A stretch of 64,000 nt of DNA from CAISIP01 sp038326025 (GCA_038326025.1 JBBQJP010000015.1:23727-87726); one strand, 5' to 3'; positions 34,318 to 43,349 are shown, numbered from the stretch's first letter. Numbers and translations: made by a program. The notes: generated by a model not told the origin, from the sequence alone.

Positions 34318-36243
34318 ATGAACGCTCGCATTGAACCGGCGGTGGTGCTGCACGCGCCCGCCTTTGTCCAGAACAAGGCCTTGATTGCCTGGGTGGCCGA
34401 TGTCGCCGCGCTGACCAAGCCCGACAAGGTGCACTGGTGCGATGGCTCGCCGGACGAATACGAGCGTTTGTGCCAGTTGCTGGTCGATGGCGGCACCTTC
34501 CGCAAGCTTGACCCGGTCAAGCGGCCGAACTCCTATCTGGCATGGTCCGACCCCAGCGATGTGGCACGGGTCGAAGACCGCACCTTCATCTGTGCCGACT
34601 CCAAGGAAGACGCCGGCCCGACCAACAACTGGATGGCGCCGAAGCAGATGCGCGCCCTTTTGCAGCATGGCCAGGCTGACGGAACACCGGCGCTGTTCGA
34701 CGGTTGCATGCGTGGCCGCACCATGTATGTGGTGCCGTTCTCCATGGGCCCGCTGGGATCGCATATTTCGCATATCGGCATCGAACTGTCCGACAGCCCG
34801 TATGTCGTGGTCAACATGAAGATCATGACCCGCATGGGCCGGTCGGTATACGACGTGCTGGGTACCGACGGCGCCTTCGTGCCTTGTGTGCATTCAGTCG
34901 GAGCGCCGTTGGAGCCGGGCCAGGCCGATGTGGCATGGCCATGCAACAAGACCAAGTACATCGTGCACTATCCCAAGAGCCGCGAGATCTGGTCCTACGG
35001 CTCGGGTTATGGCGGTAATGCCTTGCTGGGCAAGAAATGTTTCGCGCTGCGCATTGCATCGAACATGGGCCGTGCCGCAGCGCAGGAAACACCCGATGCG
35101 CCGGGTTGGCTGGCCGAGCACATGCTGATCCTGGGCGTAACCAATCCGCAGGGTCGCAAATACCATGTGGCGGCGGCATTCCCGAGCGCCTGCGGCAAGA
35201 CGAATTTCTCGATGATGGTGCCGCCGGCCGCTTTTGACGGCTGGACGGTGACGACGATCGGCGACGATATCGCCTGGATCAAGCCCAATGCCGAAGGCCG
35301 CCTGGTTGCGATCAATCCGGAGGCGGGGTATTTTGGTGTGGCGCCGGGCACCAGCATGCGCACCAACCCCAACTGCATGGCCAGCCTGCAACGCGATGTG
35401 ATCTTCACCAACGTGGCGTTGACCGATGACGGCGACGTGTGGTGGGAAGGCATGGAAGAGGACAGCGGCAAGCTGCCCGAGCACCTGATCGACTGGCAAG
35501 GCCGGGACTGGACACCCCAGATCGCGCTGGACGCAGGCACCGGCGGCAAGCGCCGTCCGGCGGCGCATCCGAACGCCCGCTTCACGGTGGCCGCAATCAA
35601 CAACCCGGCACTCGACCCGGCCTGGGACGATCCGGCCGGCGTGCCGATCGACGCGTTCATCTTCGGTGGTCGGCGTTCGACTACCGTGCCGCTGGTCACC
35701 GAAGCACGCAGCTGGGTAGAGGGCGTCTACATGGCTGCAACCATGGGCTCGGAGACGACGGCCGCGGCTGCCGGTCAACAAGGCGTGGTGCGGCGCGACC
35801 CGTTCGCCATGTTGCCGTTCATGGGCTACAACATGAGCGACTACTTCCAGCACTGGCTTCAGATGGGCGAAAAGCTCGCCGCATCCGGCGCCAAGTTGCC
35901 GCGTATCTACACCACGAACTGGTTCCGCAAGGGTGCCGACGGCAAATTCGTCTGGCCCGGGTATGGTGAGAACATGCGCGTGCTGACGTGGATGATCGAC
36001 CGCATTGAAGGCCGTAGCCCCGGTGTGGACCATGTATTTGGCATCAGTCCGGCGTATGAAGAGGTCAACTGGAAGGGCCTGAGCTTCACGCCGGAGCAAT
36101 TCGCCACCGTGACCGGCATCGATGCCACGGCCTGGACAGCCGAGCTCAAGCTGCACGCCAAACTGTTTGAGCAACTGGCCCACCATTTGCCGGCGCAGCT
36201 GCAGGAAACGCGCAGCCGTTTTGAAAGCCGGTTGAGCGCCTGA
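34318..36243 (+). CDS. pckG: Phosphoenolpyruvate carboxykinase, GTP-dependent
   Basis: 641 residues; ATG 34318 after CAGGAG. P-loop/active site A-F-P-S-A-C-G-K-T-N (287-296, Cys292 the hyper-reactive cysteine), plus F-V-P-C-V-H-S-V-G, I-G-D-D-I-A-W-I, F-G-G-R-R-S-T-T-V-P-L and W-F-R-K-G: the GTP-type enzyme. It converts oxaloacetate and GTP to PEP, the first step of gluconeogenesis. It is monocistronic: a strong intrinsic terminator lies 24 bp downstream. Useful for growth on organic acids or two-carbon compounds, consistent with glcEF in the same region. Confidence 0.98.
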   Translation: MNARIEPAVVLHAPAFVQNKALIAWVADVAALTKPDKVHWCDGSPDEYERLCQLLVDGGTFRKLDPVKRPNSYLAWSDPSDVARVEDRTFICADSKEDAGPTNNWMAPKQMRALLQHGQADGTPALFDGCMRGRTMYVVPFSMGPLGSHISHIGIELSDSPYVVVNMKIMTRMGRSVYDVLGTDGAFVPCVHSVGAPLEPGQADVAWPCNKTKYIVHYPKSREIWSYGSGYGGNALLGKKCFALRIASNMGRAAAQETPDAPGWLAEHMLILGVTNPQGRKYHVAAAFPSACGKTNFSMMVPPAAFDGWTVTTIGDDIAWIKPNAEGRLVAINPEAGYFGVAPGTSMRTNPNCMASLQRDVIFTNVALTDDGDVWWEGMEEDSGKLPEHLIDWQGRDWTPQIALDAGTGGKRRPAAHPNARFTVAAINNPALDPAWDDPAGVPIDAFIFGGRRSTTVPLVTEARSWVEGVYMAATMGSETTAAAAGQQGVVRRDPFAMLPFMGYNMSDYFQHWLQMGEKLAASGAKLPRIYTTNWFRKGADGKFVWPGYGENMRVLTWMIDRIEGRSPGVDHVFGISPAYEEVNWKGLSFTPEQFATVTGIDATAWTAELKLHAKLFEQLAHHLPAQLQETRSRFESRLSA

Positions 36244-36266
36244 CGCTTTTCAAGCCCGCACGACAG

Positions 36267-36294
36267 AAAAAGCCACCGTTCCCGGTGGCTTTTT
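36267..36294 (+). terminator. Intrinsic terminator after pckG
   Basis: AAAAAGCCACCG (36267-36278), TTCC loop, CGGTGGCTTTTT (36283-36294): a perfect 12-bp stem with 3' T-run and 5' A-run, so it can act in both directions (for the convergent small gene too). Confidence 0.95.
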
Positions 36295-36332
36295 CGTTGC
36301 TGGAAAGGCAGATCGGTGTCTGCCTTGTTGTT

Positions 36333-36632
36333 TCAGGACGTGGAGTAGCGAATGTGGGTCGGCAAACCCGGCATAGGCATGGTCCGGAATCCACCTGCGA
36401 TGCGTGCGGCAGAAGCAGTCGGTCCCTTTTGTCCCGCGACGCAATTCACGGCGGTCGCGGGAGTTGCGGTCGACGTCGTGGCCTCGATCAGGCGCTGGAT
36501 GTCGGCCCGCATGTCCGGGTCAGTCAGTACGAATTCGCGTGAAAGCGCGGCAGACAGATGCTCGCTGTGTCGTTGGCGCAAGGCGGCGGCAACGCGGGAT
36601 GTGAGCTGGTTGATCAAATAGATGATTTGCAT
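36333..36632 (-). CDS. Small hypothetical protein
   Basis: 99 residues from ATG 36632, M-Q-I-I-Y-L-I-N-Q-L-T-S-R-V-A-A-A-L-R-Q-R-H. An N-terminal helical half (to about 55) with L-T-D-P-D-M-R-A-D-I-Q-R-L-I-E is followed by a low-complexity Ala/Thr/Pro-rich tail. I recognise no family. It lies 82 bp downstream of the two-TM protein gene and probably shares its promoter. Confidence 0.55.
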   Translation of the reverse strand: MQIIYLINQLTSRVAAALRQRHSEHLSAALSREFVLTDPDMRADIQRLIEATTSTATPATAVNCVAGQKGPTASAARIAGGFRTMPMPGLPTHIRYSTS

Positions 36633-36714
36633 GGTGTTCTTTCGTGGGTCAATCGTTGCGCGTCGACGCGGGGTACTAATCAGTGTGCCGACACGGGACA
36701 ATGAAAAATGGATA

Positions 36715-37179
36715 TCAGTTGAACGGCCAATAGGGAGGGGGTTCGCCGCGATCGAGCGCCGCCTGGTCGGCGCGCATCTTGGCATGTTGCAGATCGGCCA
36801 TCAGGCGCGGATCAGCCTTGGCTGCGGCCCAGGTGCGGGCTTGCTCCGCAGCTTCGTTATAGGCCAGCAGGCGCGCGTCGATGTCAGCGCTCAGGCGAGT
36901 TGGCCAGGTGCGGATGGTGTCCGAAAACAGGGCGAGCAAGGCGAAAACGATGGCCCACATGGCGATCCAGGCCAGCAGCAGATGCCCATCGGCCCAGGCC
37001 GTGACGATCTGGTCCGCGACGACAATAGCTGCGGCGACACCGCCAGCGACCAATACGCTGGCCAGGCCTTTGGCACTGCGAATCCGGGTCGCGAAAGACT
37101 GTACGTTAGACATTCCGTCGGTCATCCGCGTCAGCCCACCGTGCTGGCTCGGGAAATCGGGAGAGACAAAACTGGTCAT
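36715..37179 (-). CDS. Hypothetical two-helix membrane protein
   Basis: 154 residues from ATG 37179 (AGGAAGC upstream). Hydrophilic start, two TM helices (about 46-66 and 71-95), then a charged helical tail A-R-L-L-A-Y-N-E-A-A-E-Q-A-R-T-W... ending P-P-Y-W-P-F-N. No family recognised. It is divergent from a LysR regulator and preceded by a good sigma70 promoter, suggesting LysR control (inference). Confidence 0.6.
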   Translation of the reverse strand: MTSFVSPDFPSQHGGLTRMTDGMSNVQSFATRIRSAKGLASVLVAGGVAAAIVVADQIVTAWADGHLLLAWIAMWAIVFALLALFSDTIRTWPTRLSADIDARLLAYNEAAEQARTWAAAKADPRLMADLQHAKMRADQAALDRGEPPPYWPFN

Positions 37180-37221
37180 GAGAGCTTCCTTTTTAATGCA
37201 GATCAACTTCTGCACACCGCT

Positions 37222-37250
37222 ATATTAGGGTTAATACTAGTACGACTCAA
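37222..37250 (-). promoter_or_regulatory. Sigma70 promoter of the 37179 gene
   Basis: On the minus strand TTGAGT (37250-37245), 17 bp, TAATAT (37227-37222), in an AT-rich intergenic region. The palindrome TACTAGTA lies in the spacer and could be a LysR contact. Confidence 0.65.
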
Positions 37251-37299
37251 CTTTATATTTGTGATACAAGATATTCATGACGTTAATGACTGATGCGCC

Positions 37300-38274
37300 G
37301 TGACACCCCAGGTCGCTCCCAATTTCCGTACGCTGGACCTCAACCTGCTGCGGGTTTTCGATGCCGTCATGGCCGAACGCAGCCTGACCCGGGCAGCGCG
37401 CACCCTATCTTTGACGCAGCCCGCGGTCAGCAACGCGCTGAGCCGTTTGCGCACCGCGCTCGGCGATGAACTGGTGCAGCGCAGTGGCCAGGGCGTTTCA
37501 CCGACGCCCCGTGCCCTGACCTTGTGGCCCTCGGTGCGAGACGCGTTACACCAGTTGCAGCACGCGCTGGCGCCTGACGGCTTCGTGGCGCAAGAGGCGG
37601 ACAATTCCTTCGTGCTGGCCATGGCCGACGCGACGGTGGTCGAACTGGTCCCGCGCCTGATGCGCATCGCCGCGGCCGAGGCGCCGGGGGTTTCGCTGCG
37701 CGTTGTGCCATTGAGTACGCGTGACCCGCGTCAATTGCTCGACGAGGAGGCGGTTGATCTGGCCATCGGTCACTTTCCTGCTGTGAAGGCCGCCCTCGGC
37801 GCACAGGCGCAGGTGGGCAAGGGCGTGGCGTTTGCGCATCGCCGGCTATACGACAGCGAGTACGTCTGTGTCATGCGCGCCGGTCATCCGTTGGCCAGCG
37901 GTCCGTTGACGCTGAGTCGCTTTTGCGCGGCCCGGCATCTGCTGGTCAGTTTCAGTGGCGAGCCATTCGGGTTCATCGACGAAGCTCTGATGGCCCGCGG
38001 GCGCAAGCGCCAGATCGTGCTGACACTGAACCAGTTCTTCACGGCTGCGCGCGTGGTGTTGGACTCCGATCTGCTGACCGTATTGCCGCGTCATTCCCTG
38101 GACTCCGCAGGTGTGCTCGGTGCCCTGGTGGCCCGTCCCCTGCCGCTGGACGTGCCGCCTGTTCATGTAGACGCCGTGTGGCATGTACGGCAAGACGTCG
38201 ATAGCGCGCATCGCTGGTTACGCGACCTGGTACAGCGGTCCGTGACGCCTATTGCGGAGCAAGTCCACGCATGA
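37300..38274 (+). CDS. LysR-family transcriptional regulator
   Basis: 324 residues, GTG start. HTH in the first ~65 residues (L-N-L-L-R-V-F-D-A-V-M-A-E-R-S-L-T-R-A-A-R-T-L-S-L-T-Q), then a type-2 periplasmic-binding effector domain. Its stop overlaps the next start by 4 nt (ATGA), so the metallophosphoesterase is translationally coupled. Likely target: the divergent gene at 36715-37179. Confidence 0.92.
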   Translation: MTPQVAPNFRTLDLNLLRVFDAVMAERSLTRAARTLSLTQPAVSNALSRLRTALGDELVQRSGQGVSPTPRALTLWPSVRDALHQLQHALAPDGFVAQEADNSFVLAMADATVVELVPRLMRIAAAEAPGVSLRVVPLSTRDPRQLLDEEAVDLAIGHFPAVKAALGAQAQVGKGVAFAHRRLYDSEYVCVMRAGHPLASGPLTLSRFCAARHLLVSFSGEPFGFIDEALMARGRKRQIVLTLNQFFTAARVVLDSDLLTVLPRHSLDSAGVLGALVARPLPLDVPPVHVDAVWHVRQDVDSAHRWLRDLVQRSVTPIAEQVHA

Positions 38275-39149
38275 ACATCCAGTTGTTGTCCGACTTGCAC
38301 CTGGAGAGCCATCCGAATTTCGTGCCGGAACCGGCGCCAGGCGCCGAGCTACTGGTGCTCGCTGGTGATATCGGTTCGTATCAAAAGGGCTCGTTGCTGG
38401 CCGATCCGGATTTCGGCCTCGCGCGGTTTTCGCCGCTGCATGGCTGGCCCACGCCGGTGCTGTTTTTGCCAGGCAATCACGAATACGATGGCCTGGAATT
38501 CGATCCAACGCACGAACGACTGCGCGAGACCTGCGAGCGGCTGGGCATGGTCTGGCTGGAGCGCGAGGTGGTGCACATCGCGGGCGTGCGGTTTGTCGGT
38601 ACCACGTTGTGGACGGATTTCGACGCATTGGCTCCGTCTTCCGGCGACCCCGGTGCGCGACTCGCGGAGTTGCTGCGCGCCCGCGACAAGGCGTTTCGCG
38701 CGGCAAACTACTATTTGCGCAAGAACACCAGTTTGCGCGACGGTGCACCGATGTTGGCGCAGCAACTGCGCGAGCAGGGACTGATCTGCCAGCAATGGTT
38801 GCGCGAGGCGCTGGCGCAGGCCCATGATGGGCCAACCGTGGTCGTGACCCATTTCGCCCCCAGCTTGCGCAGTGCCGACCCCCGTTACGGGCTGACGCCG
38901 GGAACAGCCGGGTTTTGCAACAAAATTGACGACCTGTTCCCACTGGTCGACCTGTGGTTGCATGGTCATTTGCATGCGCCCAGTGACTATGTTCACCAGG
39001 GTTGCCGCGTGGTGGCCAATCCGTTGGGGTATGCTGGCAAAGGGGAGCAAGCCGCGTTTTTGCCGCGTTGTGTCATCACGCTGGCGGCGAGTCGCCCAGC
39101 CGATCAGATCCTTGACATGCATCAAGCCCGCGCGCCCACTGCCCACTAG
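38271..39149 (+). CDS. Calcineurin-like metallophosphoesterase
   Basis: 292 residues. Metal-site motifs in order: S-D-L-H-L-E (D-x-H), A-G-D-I (GD), P-G-N-H-E (GNHE), T-H-F-A-P (H), G-H-L-H (GHxH). This is the complete two-metal phosphoesterase set. The substrate is unknown (phosphomonoester, diester or nucleotide). The start overlaps the LysR stop by ATGA, an uncommon pairing. Confidence 0.9.
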   Translation: MNIQLLSDLHLESHPNFVPEPAPGAELLVLAGDIGSYQKGSLLADPDFGLARFSPLHGWPTPVLFLPGNHEYDGLEFDPTHERLRETCERLGMVWLEREVVHIAGVRFVGTTLWTDFDALAPSSGDPGARLAELLRARDKAFRAANYYLRKNTSLRDGAPMLAQQLREQGLICQQWLREALAQAHDGPTVVVTHFAPSLRSADPRYGLTPGTAGFCNKIDDLFPLVDLWLHGHLHAPSDYVHQGCRVVANPLGYAGKGEQAAFLPRCVITLAASRPADQILDMHQARAPTAH

Positions 39150-39152
39150 ACT
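39112..39152 (+). promoter_or_regulatory. FNR/ANR-type class II promoter of uspA
   Basis: TTGAC-ATGC-ATCAA (39112-39125) matches the FNR box TTGAT-N4-ATCAA with one change. A -10-like TAGACT (39147-39152) puts the start near 39159, so the box is centred at about -41, the class II activation position. The box lies inside the 3' end of the phosphoesterase gene. Confidence 0.65.
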
Positions 39153-39218
39153 TGCTCATGCGGCACGCGCACAGGTGGCGGCGTTTTTTTAATCACCACA
39201 TGATGGGGACACAACGAT

Positions 39219-39641
39219 ATGAAAATCCTGCTTGCAGTTGATGGCAGCCAATACACCAAGAAAATGCTGGCCTATCTGGTCACCCACGCCGAAACTTTTG
39301 GCGGTGACAACAGCTTCACCTTGTTGACGATTCAGGCCGCAGTACCACCGCGGGCCCGTGCGGCACTGGGCAAGTCGGTGGTGGATGAATATCAGCTGGA
39401 CGAGGCGGAGCGCATCCTGACGCCGGTGGCCAAATTCCTGGTGCGCCATGGCATTGACGCCAAGTCGGCGTGGAAAGTCGGACATGCCGGCGAACTGATC
39501 GCCAAGTTCGCCGAAGCCGGCAAGTTCGATCTGCTGGTCATGGGATCCCATGGCCACAGTGCTTTGGGCAATCTTGTTATGGGCTCGGTTGCCACCAAGG
39601 TGCTGGCCCATTGCCAGGTTCCGACCCTGCTAGTGCGCTGA
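39219..39641 (+). CDS. Universal stress protein UspA family
   Basis: 140 residues, one Usp domain. M-K-I-L-L-A-V-D-G-S at the N-terminus and the ATP-binding G-S-H-G-H-S-A-L-G-N-L-V-M-G-S-V-A (G-2x-G-9x-G-S/T) near the C-terminus, so an ATP-binding type. It is behind an FNR-type promoter, which suggests induction when oxygen is low, as for Usp proteins of other proteobacteria. Confidence 0.93.
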   Translation: MKILLAVDGSQYTKKMLAYLVTHAETFGGDNSFTLLTIQAAVPPRARAALGKSVVDEYQLDEAERILTPVAKFLVRHGIDAKSAWKVGHAGELIAKFAEAGKFDLLVMGSHGHSALGNLVMGSVATKVLAHCQVPTLLVR

Positions 39642-39683
39642 TAACGGGTGGGTCGGCGTGCCCATCCGCCTGGCCCCGACGAC

Positions 39684-40334
39684 TCAGTCCGTCACCGGAT
39701 CGGCAATTGTGGACGGTGGCCGGGCATTGAGCCCATCAAAGCAGGTACGCATCACCAACGTGATGATCTGCTCGTCGCTGTATTGACCACCCATCTTCAG
39801 GAATCCCAGCACCGGGTCACAGGCACGTGCAAACAGGGTGTACAGCACGGCAATTGCCGGAACTTGCTGGTCGATAGATCCGTCTGCCTGCGCCGCCTCG
39901 ATCCAGGCGCCGAGTCGGTCGCTCACATCCATCAGGCCATCCATATAGTCGTGGCGGCCCATCAGCGTGGCGCGCAGCGTGGAGTTCTGGCTCGGCAACG
40001 AGGGCATGTCACCAGCGAGTTGGCGCTCCATGGCCCAGCGGGTGACGGCACGCAGGTTTTCCAGTGGCGGCGCATCCTCGGGCAGCGATGCACACAAGTC
40101 GCTCAGCTGGCGCAATACTCTGACCATGGCCGCGGCCGCCAGATCTTCCTTGCTGGCGAAATGTTTGTAAAGACTTGCCTTGGCGATGCCAACCTGAGCC
40201 GCCACCTCGTCCACCGTCATGGCGTCGAAGCCTTTTTCGGCCAGCAGTCGGTTTACCGCCTGGATGATCGCGTCTTCGCGCACTTGGAGCATTTGCGCCT
40301 TGAATGAGACGCGAGGGGCGAAACTGGAATGCAT
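39684..40334 (-). CDS. TetR-family transcriptional regulator
   Basis: 216 residues. The HTH spans about 18-65: A-I-I-Q-A-V-N-R-L-L-A-E-K-G-F-D-A-M-T-V then V-A-A-Q-V-G-I-A-K-A-S-L-Y-K-H-F. The ligand-binding C-terminal domain is unassigned. It is divergent from the VOC gene, 178 bp away, which it may regulate. A shorter start (M-L-Q-V-R-E) is possible. Confidence 0.9.
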   Translation of the reverse strand: MHSSFAPRVSFKAQMLQVREDAIIQAVNRLLAEKGFDAMTVDEVAAQVGIAKASLYKHFASKEDLAAAAMVRVLRQLSDLCASLPEDAPPLENLRAVTRWAMERQLAGDMPSLPSQNSTLRATLMGRHDYMDGLMDVSDRLGAWIEAAQADGSIDQQVPAIAVLYTLFARACDPVLGFLKMGGQYSDEQIITLVMRTCFDGLNARPPSTIADPVTD

Positions 40335-40512
40335 GGCCGGATTTTAGCCGCACCAGTTCATCTCGTATACGTATGTGTCACTTGATGACCCTTTGGTCGA
40401 TAGGTGGGTCGGGAAATTCGATGCGTGGCGCACGGGCGCCAAGCACCTGATGTCGGCCGGGAAAAGGTCAATGGGTTACGATGCCCGGCTTCACCAGACA
40501 GGATCTTCTTTC

Positions 40513-40935
40513 ATGGCGTCACTGAATCCATTCCATCTTGCTTTTCCCGTTTCTTCATTGAGCCAGGCGCGAGGCTTCTATGGCGAATTGCTGGGTTGCC
40601 AGGAGGGCCGCTCCAGCGCCGATTGGGTCGACTTTGATTTCTTCGGGCATCAGATCGTGGCGCATTTGTCGCCACAGGAGGCTGGACAGAACGCCACCAG
40701 CGCGGTCGACGGGCACAACGTCCCGGTGCGCCATTTTGGAATGGTGCTGGACATGCCGCAATGGAATCAGCTGGCCGACAAGTTGCGCGCCGCGGGAACG
40801 AAGTTTGTCATCGAGCCCTACGTGCGGTTCAAGGGCGAGGCCGGTGAACAGGCGACCATGTTCCTGCACGACCCTTGTGGCAACGCACTGGAATTCAAGG
40901 CGTTCGCCGATCGTTCGCAATTGTTTGCAAAGTAG
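40513..40935 (+). CDS. VOC-family (glyoxalase-like) protein
   Basis: 140 residues from ATG 40513. Two beta-alpha-beta-beta-beta repeats: F-H-L-A-F-P-V-S-S-L-S-Q-A-R-G-F-Y-G-E-L-L-G-C then R-H-F-G-M-V-L and F-L-H-D-P-C-G-N-A-L-E-F-K. Histidines and the late Glu fit a metal site. Enzymes with this layout include dioxygenases and glyoxalase-like isomerases; the substrate is not evident. It is 6 bp before the DsbA-like gene, so the two are co-transcribed. Confidence 0.88.
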   Translation: MASLNPFHLAFPVSSLSQARGFYGELLGCQEGRSSADWVDFDFFGHQIVAHLSPQEAGQNATSAVDGHNVPVRHFGMVLDMPQWNQLADKLRAAGTKFVIEPYVRFKGEAGEQATMFLHDPCGNALEFKAFADRSQLFAK

Positions 40936-40941
40936 GCCACC

Positions 40942-41601
40942 ATGACGAACCCCGCGACCTTCACGATCGACGTGGTCTCCGACGTCGTCTGCCCCTGGTG
41001 TTATATAGGCAAGCGCAAGCTGGAGGCGGCACTGGAGTTGGCGCAGGCCGCTGGCTTGCCGACGCCTGAGGTTCGCTGGCACCCGTTTCAGCTCAATCCG
41101 GATCTGCCGACGCAAGGAATTTCGCGCAAGCAGTATCTGGAAGACAAATTCGGCGGCGCCCAGCGCGCGGCGGAAATTTATACCCGCGTCAAGGCGGCCG
41201 GGCAAGCGGCCGGTCTGGAACTCGATATCGATGGCATCACCTTGCAGCCCAACACCTTGGCGGCCCATGCCTTGCTGGCCTTCGCCCAGCAACATGGACT
41301 GGAAATGGGGAACGACGTGAAGGAGCGACTGCTCAAGGCGTATTTCATCGAGAACCAGTTCATAGGCGACCCCGAGGTACTGGTGCAGATCGCGCGCGAT
41401 GCCGGTCTGGATGGCGATGCTGCGCACGCTTTTATTACCGATCCGCAGCAGTTGCAGGCCGTCGCTGATGCCGATCAGCGCGTGCGCGAGATGGGCGTTG
41501 GCGGTGTGCCATTCTTCATCTTCAACCAGAAAGTCGCCGTCTCCGGCGCGCAGAATCCGTCGGATCTGCTGGCGGCCATGCAGCAGTCGTTGCAGGCTTG
41601 A
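40942..41601 (+). CDS. FrnE-like DsbA-family oxidoreductase
   Basis: 219 residues, cytoplasmic (no signal peptide). V-V-C-P-W-C-Y-I-G-K-R gives the CPWC thioredoxin-like active site near residues 17-20, and G-V-G-G-V-P-F-F-I-F-N carries the cis-Pro loop. This is the FrnE/2-hydroxychromene-2-carboxylate isomerase-like branch of DsbA proteins, linked to disulfide or glutathione chemistry. It follows the VOC gene by 6 bp. Confidence 0.92.
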   Translation: MTNPATFTIDVVSDVVCPWCYIGKRKLEAALELAQAAGLPTPEVRWHPFQLNPDLPTQGISRKQYLEDKFGGAQRAAEIYTRVKAAGQAAGLELDIDGITLQPNTLAAHALLAFAQQHGLEMGNDVKERLLKAYFIENQFIGDPEVLVQIARDAGLDGDAAHAFITDPQQLQAVADADQRVREMGVGGVPFFIFNQKVAVSGAQNPSDLLAAMQQSLQA

Positions 41602-41638
41602 GCGATTGGTCGGGTCGTTCGCACGCAAAGCGCAGATC

Positions 41639-43177
41639 TCATAAAGCTGTAGCTGCCAGCCGTCGGTACTGCATGGCCTCGGCCAGATGGACGGTCTGCA
41701 CGGCTGCGGTGCCGGTCAAGTCGGCGATGGTGCGCGCCAGCTTCAGGACGCGATGGGTGCCTCTTGCGGACCAGCCCAGGCGATCGGCCGCCAGGTTCAA
41801 AAACCGGACGCTGGTTTCGTCCAGTACCACGTGGCGATCGAGTTCACCGGCCTGCAACAGATGATTGGATTTTTGCTGGCGCGTCATGGCACGTTGCCGG
41901 GCAACGGTGACGCGCGCGCGGATGGTCGCGCTGGATTCACCACTGGCAGACTGCAGCAACACGTCACCGGGCAACGCGGCCACGTCGACATGCAGATCGA
42001 TGCGATCCATCAACGGGCCACTGAGGCGACCCTGGTAGCGCGCCACCTGGTCGGGTGAACATCGGCACTGCCGCCCGCTGGCACCCTGGTAGCCGCATGG
42101 GCAGGGATTCATCGCGGCGATGAGCTGGAACCGGGCCGGAAAATCGGCCCGACGTGCAGCCCGTGCAATCGTGATGGTGCCCGTCTCCAGCGGCTCGCGC
42201 AGCGCCTCCAGCGCAGCGCGCGGGAATTCGGGCAGCTCGTCGAGGAACAACACCCCATGGTGGGCCAGTGAAATTTCACCAGGGCGTGGCGGCGAGCCGC
42301 CACCGACCAGCGCCACCGCGCTGGCACTGTGGTGCGGGCTGCAGGTCGGGCGCCGTGCCCAGTGCGCGATTTCGAAACGACCACACAGGCTGGCCAGTGC
42401 GGCGCTTTGCAAGGCCTCTGGTTCGCTCATCGGCGGCAGCAGACCGGCAAAACGCTGGGCCAGCATCGACTTGCCGGAGCCTGGCGGCCCGGTCAACAGA
42501 ATGCTATGCCCGCCGGCGGCCGCAATTTCGAGCGCCCGCTTGGGACCTCCCTGGCCTTTGACGTCGATAAGGTCGGCGTATGTCGCGTCGTGGACGGGCG
42601 CCGCCGCGTGGACCCGGCACCATCCCGGCCTGGGATCGTCCGTGGCTGCCGCGTCAGGTGGCAGGAACTGGCGCACCACGTCGAGCAGATGCACCGCCCG
42701 GTAGACTTCGGCCCCCGGCGCCAGCGCGGCCTCTTCGGCGCTGAGGGGCGGAAGCACCTGGCGCTGCACTACCCCCGGACGGTCTTGCAGCGCCAGACTC
42801 ATGGCCAGGGCGCCGCGCACCGGCCTGAGCATGCCCGACAGTGACAACTCGCCGGCGAACACGTGGCCGGCAAGGGACGCGCTGCGGATCTGATCGCTGG
42901 CAGCCAATACGCCCAAGGCAATCGCAAGATCGAAGCGGCCGGAATCCTTTGGCAGGTCGGCCGGCGCGAGATTGACCGTGATGCGCTTGTTGTGCGGGAA
43001 TTCCAGGCCCGAGTTCAGGATCGCCGAGCGCACCCTTTCGCGTGCTTCCTTGACCTCGACGTCGGCCAGGCCGACCAAGGTGAAGCTGGGCAGGCCATTG
43101 GCCAGATGGACCTCGACCGTCACGTCGGCGGCCTGCAGGCCGAGCAAGGCACAACTTTGGACCAAAGAAAGACTCAT
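41639..43177 (-). CDS. YifB family magnesium-chelatase-like AAA ATPase (ComM-like)
   Basis: 512 residues from ATG 43177, the usual size. N-terminal ChlI-like domain, G-P-P-G-S-G-K-S-M-L-A (Walker A), L-F-L-D-E-L-P-E-F (Walker B), M-N-P-C-P-C-G and C-T/R-C-S-P-D-Q-V-x-R-Y. In naturally competent bacteria the homologue ComM is a helicase aiding recombination of imported DNA. The open frame continues 139 codons upstream, through the glnK control region, but that part is not conserved and is rejected. Confidence 0.93.
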   Translation of the reverse strand: MSLSLVQSCALLGLQAADVTVEVHLANGLPSFTLVGLADVEVKEARERVRSAILNSGLEFPHNKRITVNLAPADLPKDSGRFDLAIALGVLAASDQIRSASLAGHVFAGELSLSGMLRPVRGALAMSLALQDRPGVVQRQVLPPLSAEEAALAPGAEVYRAVHLLDVVRQFLPPDAAATDDPRPGWCRVHAAAPVHDATYADLIDVKGQGGPKRALEIAAAGGHSILLTGPPGSGKSMLAQRFAGLLPPMSEPEALQSAALASLCGRFEIAHWARRPTCSPHHSASAVALVGGGSPPRPGEISLAHHGVLFLDELPEFPRAALEALREPLETGTITIARAARRADFPARFQLIAAMNPCPCGYQGASGRQCRCSPDQVARYQGRLSGPLMDRIDLHVDVAALPGDVLLQSASGESSATIRARVTVARQRAMTRQQKSNHLLQAGELDRHVVLDETSVRFLNLAADRLGWSARGTHRVLKLARTIADLTGTAAVQTVHLAEAMQYRRLAATAL

Positions 43178-43228
43178 CGCAAAAATTCCTTGTTCTGGTG
43201 CGCACCACCACGTTTTGCCAGTCGTTTC

Positions 43229-43245
43229 GGCACCAATAAGGTGCA
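43229..43245. promoter_or_regulatory. NtrC-binding site upstream of glnK
   Basis: GGCACC-AATAA-GGTGCA fits the NtrC consensus TGCACC-N5-GGTGCA in 11 of 12 positions. It lies ~100 bp upstream of the -24/-12 element. A further GGTGC/GCACC pair (43197-43206) could give a second, weaker contact. Confidence 0.8.
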
Positions 43246-43333
43246 CTTGTTTCAGATCACGCGGCAGGCGGATTGCTGTGGCGATTGAAGTGCGAACGCA
43301 GTTGTCAGGCATCCACCCGGTAATTGACGGTGC

Positions 43334-43349
43334 TGGCACGGTCCGTGCA
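43334..43349 (+). promoter_or_regulatory. Sigma54 promoter of glnK-amtB
   Basis: TGGCAC (43334-43339), N5, GTGCA (43345-43349): one mismatch from TGGCAC-N5-TTGCA. It predicts a start near 43360 and a ~109-nt leader. With the NtrC site it gives nitrogen-limitation control. Confidence 0.82.

Noticed and set aside
39165..39187. Intrinsic terminator before uspA (T7 run)
   Set aside because: The GC-rich sequence before the T-run does not fold into a stable stem.
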